From an uncultured Paraburkholderia sp. (GTDB lineage Bacteria; Pseudomonadota; Gammaproteobacteria; Burkholderiales; Burkholderiaceae): a stretch of DNA of 18,586 bases. The DNA lies in assembly GCA_937917025.1 (NCBI GenBank), contig CALFSF010000074.1, positions 1 to 18,586 on the forward strand, written 5' to 3'. This document shows positions 6,976 through 14,289 of this stretch, one piece after another (position 1 is the stretch's first letter; every line of letters begins with the position of its first letter). The notes under the pieces were generated by a model, which was not told the origin of the DNA, ran no database searches, and saw nothing but the letters and a program-made list of their open reading frames with translations. The translations under genes were made by a program, and so were the position numbers.

Positions 6976-7161
6976 ATGTTTACGTGCAGAAACCAGTCAT
7001 GCGGCGCCCAGTGGGAAACGTCCGACGTCATCATCAAGAATGAAGGGCAAGGGCTGCTGTTTCGCTGCCCGATGTGCGGCGCGCGCAACTACGTCGAGCG
7101 CTTCGACGCGGACGATGGAACGATCGTCTACGAGCAGATCGAAGGCCGTCCGCTTTCGTAA
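6976..7161 (+). CDS. Small zinc-ribbon protein, function unknown
   Basis: A 61-residue protein with two cysteine knuckles, CX4C (Cys4, Cys9: CRNQSC) and CX2C (Cys31, Cys34: CPMC), that would bind one zinc ion in a rubredoxin/zinc-ribbon fold. The rest is acidic (ERFDADDGTIVYEQIEG). No signal peptide or membrane helix is visible. ATG 6976 has GGGAG 7 bases upstream and begins just before the first knuckle; an in-frame start at 6931 is possible but unsupported. It lies 35 bases before dbpA in the same direction, so co-transcription is likely and a link to RNA or ribosome work is possible. I do not recognise a named family. Confidence 0.8.
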   Translation: MFTCRNQSCGAQWETSDVIIKNEGQGLLFRCPMCGARNYVERFDADDGTIVYEQIEGRPLS

Positions 7162-7196
7162 GCCGGCGCACGCGCAACGACCCTCAGGTAAAACAC

Positions 7197-8594
<1,398 letters not shown>

Positions 8595-8756
8595 GGCCTG
8601 TCACCGCGCCAGGCGACGCCATGACGTAAACGCATGCCGCGCATGACAAACTTTCGATTGTGGCTGCGTATTGGTTGATGCCTAATCGGCAGCAACAGGA
8701 TGGGACTGCCGTATCACCGGCGTCCCGTCGATACGCTGTCCGATGGAGGAACCCTC

Positions 8757-9911
8757 ATGCAGAGCGCCTTGCACGCCCGCTCGAAACTGCCCGACGTGGG
8801 CACGACGATCTTTACCGTCATCGGTCAGCTGGCCGCCGAACACGACGCGCTGAACCTCTCGCAGGGCGCGCCGAATTTCGCGCCGGACGCGAAGCTCGTC
8901 GATGGCGTCGCGCAGGCCATGCGTGCCGGTCATAACCAGTACGCACCCATGGCCGGCATCGGCGCGCTGCGCGAGGCGCTGTCGAACAAGGTCGAGCAGC
9001 TGTACGGCGTGCGCTACGACCCGACGTCGGAAGTGACCGTCATCGCAAGCGCGAGCGAAGGCCTCTATTCGACGATCAGCGCGCTCGTGCATCCGGGCGA
9101 CGAGGTGATCTACTTCGAGCCTTCGTTCGACAGCTACGCGCCGATCGTCCGTCTGCAGGGCGCAACGCCGGTGCCGATCAAGCTCTCGCTCGAACACTTC
9201 CGCGTGAACTGGGACGAGGTCAGCGCCGCGATCACGCCGAAGACGCGCATGATCATCATCAACACGCCGCACAATCCCACCGCGACCATTTTCAGCGACG
9301 CCGACATCGAGCGCCTGCGCGCTGTCACGCGCAACACCGATATCGTGATCCTCGCCGATGAGGTGTACGAACACGTCGTCTTCGATGGTGCGAAGCATCA
9401 GAGCATGGCGTGCTATCAGGACCTCGCCGAACGCAGCGTGATCGTGTCTTCGTTCGGCAAGTCGTATCACGTGACGGGCTGGCGCGTCGGCTACTGTCTC
9501 GCGCCCGCCGCGTTGATGGACGAGATCCGCAAGGTACATCAGTTCATGGTGTTTTCCGCCGATACGCCGATGCAGTACGCGTTCGCCGATGCGCTTGCGC
9601 ACAAGGAGAGTTATCTTGGCCTCTCCGCGTTCTACCAGAAGAAACGCGATCTGCTAAAAGAAGCGCTGCGCGAGTCGCGCTTCGAATTGCTGCCGAGCGA
9701 AGGCAGTTTCTTCATGCTCGCGCGTTTCCGTGGATTCTCCGATGAAAGCGATAGCGATTTCGTGCTGCGCCTGATTCGCGACGCGCAGGTCGCGACCATT
9801 CCGCTCTCCGCGTTTTACACCGACGGCACCGATTCCGGCCTGATCCGCCTGAGCTTCTCGAAGGACGACGCGACGCTGATCGAAGGCGCCCGCCGCCTCT
9901 GTTCGATCTGA
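8757..9911 (+). CDS. PLP-dependent aminotransferase, YbdL (methionine/glutamine transaminase) type
   Basis: A 384-residue fold-type I, class I/II aminotransferase. It contains LNLSQGAPNF, NQYAPMAGIGALREALS, ASASEGLYSTISALVHPGDEVIYFEPSFDSYAP, INTPHNPTATIFS, LADEVYEHVVFD, the pyridoxal-lysine motif SSFGKSYHVTGWRVGY with Lys235, and the C-terminal arginine motif GLIRLSFSK. YbdL-type enzymes prefer methionine or glutamine as amino donor for 2-oxoacids; the substrate here is inferred from family. ATG 8757 follows GGAGGA by 6 bases, a strong site; the frame back to 8700 is not needed. It is the first gene of a tight operon (10 bases to the amidase). Pairing with a nitrilase-fold amidase fits the transaminase plus omega-amidase or metabolite-repair arrangement. 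It is cytoplasmic by lack of a signal peptide. Confidence 0.92.
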   Translation: MQSALHARSKLPDVGTTIFTVIGQLAAEHDALNLSQGAPNFAPDAKLVDGVAQAMRAGHNQYAPMAGIGALREALSNKVEQLYGVRYDPTSEVTVIASASEGLYSTISALVHPGDEVIYFEPSFDSYAPIVRLQGATPVPIKLSLEHFRVNWDEVSAAITPKTRMIIINTPHNPTATIFSDADIERLRAVTRNTDIVILADEVYEHVVFDGAKHQSMACYQDLAERSVIVSSFGKSYHVTGWRVGYCLAPAALMDEIRKVHQFMVFSADTPMQYAFADALAHKESYLGLSAFYQKKRDLLKEALRESRFELLPSEGSFFMLARFRGFSDESDSDFVLRLIRDAQVATIPLSAFYTDGTDSGLIRLSFSKDDATLIEGARRLCSI

Positions 9912-9921
9912 GGAGTACGCC

Positions 9922-10773
9922 ATGAGTCAGATGGAAAAGACGCTGACCGCCGCCGTCGTGCAGATGAGCAGCACCGACGACGTCGCATACAACCTCGAGC
10001 AGGCGCGTCACTGGGTCACCGAAGCGGCGCGCGCGGGGGCGACGCTCGTGAGCCTGCCCGAGTACTTCTGCTGGATCGGCAACGACGAAGCAGCGCGCGT
10101 CGCGCTGGCCGAGACGCCCGGCGACGGACCGATCCAGCACGCGCTGGCGCAACTCGCGCGGGATACCGGCACGTGGCTGATCGGCGGCACGGTGCCGATC
10201 CGTCCGGCAGGACCGCGGGCCGGCACGCATGCGTACAACACGTCGCTGCTGTTCGATCCGGCCGGCGAGTGTCGCGCGCGCTACGACAAGATTCATCTCT
10301 TCAGCTTCAGCCAGGGCACGGAGCAGCACGCGGAAGGCGACACGATGGTGGGCGGCCACAGTGTCGCCACCGCGCACGGCCCGTTCGGCACGCTGCGGCT
10401 TTCCGTCTGCTACGACCTGCGTTTTCCCGAGCTGTATCGAGCGGGTCCGGCGGCGGATGTCATCGCCGTGCCCGCGGCGTTCACCCATACGACGGGCCTC
10501 GCGCACTGGGAGCTGCTGCTGCGCGCACGTGCCGTCGAAAATCAGGCGTACGTGCTGGCCTCCGGCCAGTGCGGCACGCATCCGAACGGCTGGCGGACTT
10601 TTGGTCACAGTATGATCATCGGACCATGGGGCGAAGTGCTTGCGCGACACGACGACGAGCCAGGCTTCGCGATCGCGACGCTCGGTTCCTCGGTGCTCGA
10701 TGCGGTGCGCGAACGCCTGCCGGTGCTTAAGCATAAACGCATTGCAACGCCGTCCGATGTCACGGCAGATTAA
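9922..10773 (+). CDS. Nitrilase-superfamily amidase, Nit1-like (deaminated glutathione amidase or omega-amidase)
   Basis: A 283-residue carbon-nitrogen hydrolase with the catalytic triad Glu47 (SLPEYF), Lys123 (YDKIHLF) and Cys163 (SVCYDLRFPELYR). The segment TTGLAHWELLLRARAVENQAYVLASGQCGTHPNGWRTFGHSMIIGPWGEVLA resembles Nit1-type enzymes, which hydrolyse deaminated glutathione made by side activity of transaminases; Nit2 omega-amidases, which act on alpha-ketoglutaramate, look similar in the same place. I lean to Nit1 because of the QCG-x-H and GHS context, without alignment. ATG 9922 has GAGGAG 7 bases upstream. It lies 10 bases after the aminotransferase, so the two are translated from one message. 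Either substrate is a by-product of a glutamine- or glutathione-using transaminase, which explains the pairing. Cytoplasmic. Confidence 0.9.
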   Translation: MSQMEKTLTAAVVQMSSTDDVAYNLEQARHWVTEAARAGATLVSLPEYFCWIGNDEAARVALAETPGDGPIQHALAQLARDTGTWLIGGTVPIRPAGPRAGTHAYNTSLLFDPAGECRARYDKIHLFSFSQGTEQHAEGDTMVGGHSVATAHGPFGTLRLSVCYDLRFPELYRAGPAADVIAVPAAFTHTTGLAHWELLLRARAVENQAYVLASGQCGTHPNGWRTFGHSMIIGPWGEVLARHDDEPGFAIATLGSSVLDAVRERLPVLKHKRIATPSDVTAD

Positions 10774-10802
10774 CCCGAAGATCAAAGGGAAGGAGATCAT
10801 CC

Positions 10803-11585
10803 ATGAAGCTGCTCAGGAACCTGCTGGCGATAGTCTGTGCATTTGCCTCGGTGTCGGCCATCGCCGCCGATGCCACGACGTTGCGCTTCGGTCTCGAAGC
10901 GCAATATCCGCCGTTCGAATCGAAGGGCGCGAATGGCGAGCTGCAGGGCTTCGATATCGACATCGGCAACGCCGTCTGCGCGACCGCGCATCTGAAGTGC
11001 TCGTGGGTCGAGACGTCGTTTGACGGGCTGATTCCCGCATTGCAGGGCCGCAAGTTCGATGCGATCAACTCGGCGATGAACGCCACCGAGAAGCGTCGCC
11101 AGGCCATCGCGTTCACGAACATCATCTACCGTGTTCCGTCGCAACTGATCGCGCGCAACGGCAGCGGCCTCCTGCCGACGCCGGAATCGTTGAAGGGCAA
11201 GCACGTCGGCGTGCTGCAGGCTTCGATCCAGGAAACGTTCGCGAAGGTGCATTGGGAACCGGCAGGTGTGAACGTCGTGTCGTATCAGGACCAGAATCAG
11301 GTGTACGCGGATCTCGTGTCCGGCCGTCTCGATGCCACGCTGGTGCTCGCGCCCGCGGGACAGACGGGTTTCCTGTCGCGTCCGGACGGCAAGGATTTCT
11401 CTTTCGTCGGCCAGCCGGTGCGCGACGACAGGATTCTCGGCGGCGGCGTCGCGTTTGGCCTGCGCAAGGGCGACGATTCGCTGAAGAAGCAGCTCGACGC
11501 CGCGATCGTGAAGCTGCAGACGGACGGCACGGTGAAGACGCTGGCGCACAAGTACTTCGGCAACATCGACGTTTCGCCGAAGTAA
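10803..11585 (+). CDS. Periplasmic amino-acid binding protein of an ABC transporter (polar/basic amino acids)
   Basis: A 260-residue family 3 solute-binding protein. A signal peptide is clear: basic MKLLRN, a hydrophobic core LLAIVCAFASVS, and an AIAA-type cleavage site near residues 21-22. The mature part has LRFGLEAQYPPFESKG, the signature GELQGFDIDIGNAVC, WVETSFDGLIPALQGRKFDAINSAMNATEKRRQAIAFT, the second-lobe GKHVGVLQAS, and LKKQLDAAIVKLQTDGTVKTLAHKYFG at the end. This matches the lysine/arginine/ornithine and histidine binding group; the ligand is inferred. ATG 10803 has AAGGAG 8 bases upstream. It sits 29 bases after the amidase, probably in the same operon, but no permease or ATPase gene follows: the next gene is convergent. 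It must use a transporter encoded elsewhere. Confidence 0.92.
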   Translation: MKLLRNLLAIVCAFASVSAIAADATTLRFGLEAQYPPFESKGANGELQGFDIDIGNAVCATAHLKCSWVETSFDGLIPALQGRKFDAINSAMNATEKRRQAIAFTNIIYRVPSQLIARNGSGLLPTPESLKGKHVGVLQASIQETFAKVHWEPAGVNVVSYQDQNQVYADLVSGRLDATLVLAPAGQTGFLSRPDGKDFSFVGQPVRDDRILGGGVAFGLRKGDDSLKKQLDAAIVKLQTDGTVKTLAHKYFGNIDVSPK

Positions 11586-11652
11586 CGACGCAGTTTGCCT
11601 GCCGGCCGCGCGGCACCGCTCAGGTTTCCCCGCGCGCGCCGGCGAGAGCGGC

Positions 11653-13089
11653 TCAGGCGACGCCGGTTCGCCGGGCCTGCAACTGCTCGAAAGCGTCGAT
11701 AATCCGCTCGACGAACATGTTCTTGTGAGCGAGCACGCCATTGTTCGCCTCACGATGAACCAGCATGGTCGCATTGCCTTCGAATACCAGCACGCGACCG
11801 TCGGGCAGCAGCGTGAAGTCGATGCCACCGTAGTCGAGATCGAGACGCCTGCCGATCGTGGCGATCGCATTCATCGCCCGCTCTCCCAGCACCGCGCCGC
11901 ACTCCTGCAGGAAGCGGCGTTCCTCGTCGATCTTCCAGTCCGCCGTGATCATGTCCGCGGAAAAGTAATGCACGATCCAGTGCGATGAAATCGCCAGATG
12001 GTAAGGGAACGGCACCCTGTCGACAAACACGGTCCGGTACTTGCGAAAGTATCCGTCCGCGCTGCGGAAGTCGTGGAATGCCGTCAGGTAGTGCGGGGCG
12101 TCGACGGTCGCGAGCGCGGACCACAGTGCGTCGATCGACGTGTGCATCGTCAGCCCTTCACCGCCATGTTTAGCGAGCGGCCGTGTCAGAACCGGAAAGT
12201 CGATGCCTTCGTTGACGAGCCGGTTTGCGAGCGCATCGACTGAGCCGGGCACCGTTTCCAGCAGGATGCATGGCGCAACCACCACGTCTTCCAGGTCTGC
12301 AAGCAGTTTGGGCAGCCTGTCCCTCCTCGTTCGCGCGACTGCCGCCGGCGGGTTGAGCAACGGGCGTTTGCATCGCCGCGCGAAGCGTTCGAGACGTGGC
12401 GCGAGCGGCTCCGCAATGTCCGGTTCACCGACCGCGTTGAAGACCAGGTCGAACGGCGGCAACTGATCGTCTTCGGCGTCGCTCGCGTAGTCGATTGCAT
12501 ACTTGATGCGATAGCTCGCGCCCGGTGGAAGCAGCGTGTCGAACGGTACGTTTCCCGCCGCGTTGCCGGTACACAGGATCAACACCTTGCGCGGCGCGTT
12601 GTCCGCGGGCTCCACATAGATCCGTTGCAACCGGTACGCATGCGCGCGATGCACGCGCGCTTCGGTGGCGTTGCCCATCGCGTCATGGACGGCAGCGAGA
12701 TTCTGATGCGCCATCGCGAGATCAGGATCGATGTCCAGCGCGATCCCATACCAGCGTCTCGCGGATTCATGGTCGCCGTTCATGAAGAAGACGGTCGCGA
12801 CGTTGAAGAGCGGGATCGCCCACGGCTGCGGCAGCGTTTTCATCAACTCGAAGGTTTCGATGCCAATTCCGTGAGCGAGATAGCCGGTCTCGTTGCCGGC
12901 GTCGCGCATCGCGTCAGACATCGAACGATGTAACCCGACGTTCAGCGGGTCGGCATCCAGTAGATGCGCCAGGTGTGCGATCGTCTGCGAAGCCTGAGCG
13001 GTGCTGTCAGGATCAGCAAGTTGAGTCGCGCCGGACGCGTCGTTCCGAGGTTCGGTTTTGTCGTCGCCTGGTTGCGTGGGATTCGTCAT
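11653..13089 (-). CDS. TPR protein fused to an ATP-grasp ligase-like domain
   Basis: A 478-residue protein with two parts. Residues about 30-150 hold tetratricopeptide-like helices (IPLFNVATVFFMNGDHESARRWYGIALDIDPDLAMAHQNLAAVHDAMGNATEARVHRAHAY). From about 165 (RKVLILCTGNAAGNVPFDTLL) to the end it resembles an ATP-grasp enzyme: a pre-ATP-grasp segment, VLTRPLAKHGGEGL near residue 306 (glycine-rich loop), an acidic central part, and DYGGIDFTLLPDGRVLVFEGNAT with the metal-binding pair Glu437 and Asn439. The usual lysine of the KP motif is arginine here (TRP). ATP-grasp enzymes join a carboxylate to an amine or thiol; the substrates are unknown. No signal peptide is present. It is the last gene of a minus-strand operon, 45 bases after the SerC-like gene. 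The ribosome site is weak (GAAG). I do not recognise a named family. Confidence 0.82.
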   Translation of the reverse strand: MTNPTQPGDDKTEPRNDASGATQLADPDSTAQASQTIAHLAHLLDADPLNVGLHRSMSDAMRDAGNETGYLAHGIGIETFELMKTLPQPWAIPLFNVATVFFMNGDHESARRWYGIALDIDPDLAMAHQNLAAVHDAMGNATEARVHRAHAYRLQRIYVEPADNAPRKVLILCTGNAAGNVPFDTLLPPGASYRIKYAIDYASDAEDDQLPPFDLVFNAVGEPDIAEPLAPRLERFARRCKRPLLNPPAAVARTRRDRLPKLLADLEDVVVAPCILLETVPGSVDALANRLVNEGIDFPVLTRPLAKHGGEGLTMHTSIDALWSALATVDAPHYLTAFHDFRSADGYFRKYRTVFVDRVPFPYHLAISSHWIVHYFSADMITADWKIDEERRFLQECGAVLGERAMNAIATIGRRLDLDYGGIDFTLLPDGRVLVFEGNATMLVHREANNGVLAHKNMFVERIIDAFEQLQARRTGVA

Positions 13090-13134
13090 GTTGTTCTTCG
13101 GGTAGAACGTGCAGGGTTACGCGTGATCGCCACT

Positions 13135-14229
13135 TCAAACGCGCTCGTCGGAAAACGCTGTCAAGGCTTCGGCGAGCGTCTCCACGGCCTGAGGCGTGAC
13201 GGCGTTGTAGAGCGAGGCGCGCAGCCCGCCAAGCGACCGGTGACCTTCCAGTCCCGTCATGCCCCGCTCCCGCGCGCAGACGAGAAACGCGTCGTCAAGA
13301 CGCTTGTCGCCGAACGTGAAGGCGACGTTCATCTGCGAACGCCAGCGGCGGTCCGCGTGAACGGTGACGCAGCCGTCGAGCGAATCCAGTGCTTCGTACA
13401 GGCAACGCGACTTTCTTTCGTTGATGTCCTGCATGGCCCTCAAGCCACCGATATCGAAGCGCAGCCAGCGCGTGACCAGCGTCAGGACGTAGATCGCGAA
13501 TACCGGCGGCGTGTTGTAGTTCGAGCGATGTGAGATATGAGTGCGAAAGTCGAGAATGGATGGCAGGCCATCCGGGATGCGTTCGAGCAGCGAGCGCTCG
13601 ATGATCGCAACCGTGACGCCGGCTGGACCGAGATTCTTCTGTGCATGCGCGTAGATCATCGAAAACAGGTCAGGCCGGATTGGCTTCGACAGAAAATCCG
13701 ATGACATGTCCGCGACGAGCGGCACGGCGAGTGCATTTTCGCAGGCAGGGAATTGCAGCCCTTCCACGGTTTCGTTCGATACGTAATGCAGGTAAGCGGA
13801 TGAACGGGCCACGTCCAGCGCGCGCAGATCGGGCAGTCGCCGGTAACCGCCTGAGCGGCCATCCCATGCGATTTTTGCCGGACATACGCGTGCAGCTTCG
13901 GCTGAAGCTTTCGCGCTCCAGTAGCCGGCGTTCACGTATTCGGGCGGCGCGTTCGCTGTTGCGGCGAAGTTCATCGGGATCATCGCGAACTGCAGACTGC
14001 TGCCGCCCTGGAGAAAGGTCACGGCGTAGTCGTCGGAGATGCCGAGCAGGTGGCGAAGATTCGATTCGGCCTCGTGCAGGATCGCGTTGAACCAGTCTGA
14101 GCGGTGACTCATTCCGAGCACGGACAGGCCAGTCTCCGGGAGCGCCGCGATTGCCTCCTGTGTTTGCGCGAGGACAGTTTCCGGCAACGCGCCAGGGCCG
14201 CCAGAAAAATTCAGTGAATTCGGTGTCAT
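13135..14229 (-). CDS. SerC-like phosphoserine aminotransferase, probably a paralogue
   Basis: A 364-residue fold-type I aminotransferase close to phosphoserine aminotransferase (EC 2.6.1.52), which converts 3-phosphohydroxypyruvate and glutamate to phosphoserine. Family features: NFSGGPGALPETVL, GLSVLGMSHRS (His-Arg of the phosphate site), FLQGGSSLQFAMIPMNF, YVNAGYWSAKASAEA, VADMSSDFLSKP, AHAQKNLGPAGVTV with the pyridoxal lysine at residue 198 (the same number as in E. coli SerC) and GHRSLGGLRASLYNAV. The GGSSLQF version of the substrate loop is nearer to Bacillus-type enzymes than to the GGGRGQF of E. coli. The housekeeping serC of Burkholderiales usually lies with gyrA and pheA, and neither is here, so this copy is probably specialised. 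It lies between the GT41 gene (60 bases) and the ATP-grasp gene (45 bases). Physiological substrate unproven. Confidence 0.88.
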   Translation of the reverse strand: MTPNSLNFSGGPGALPETVLAQTQEAIAALPETGLSVLGMSHRSDWFNAILHEAESNLRHLLGISDDYAVTFLQGGSSLQFAMIPMNFAATANAPPEYVNAGYWSAKASAEAARVCPAKIAWDGRSGGYRRLPDLRALDVARSSAYLHYVSNETVEGLQFPACENALAVPLVADMSSDFLSKPIRPDLFSMIYAHAQKNLGPAGVTVAIIERSLLERIPDGLPSILDFRTHISHRSNYNTPPVFAIYVLTLVTRWLRFDIGGLRAMQDINERKSRCLYEALDSLDGCVTVHADRRWRSQMNVAFTFGDKRLDDAFLVCARERGMTGLEGHRSLGGLRASLYNAVTPQAVETLAEALTAFSDERV

Positions 14230-14289
14230 GTTTCTCGAGTCGATGTCAGGTGCGTGCGGCGGGTGGTGTGTTTGCCAGGGCGCAGACGC

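Noticed and set aside
11586..11652. GC-rich dyad TGCCG-N6-CGGCA between the convergent binding-protein and ATP-grasp genes
   Set aside because: The 5-bp stem is short and no T run follows on either strand, so I do not call it a terminator.
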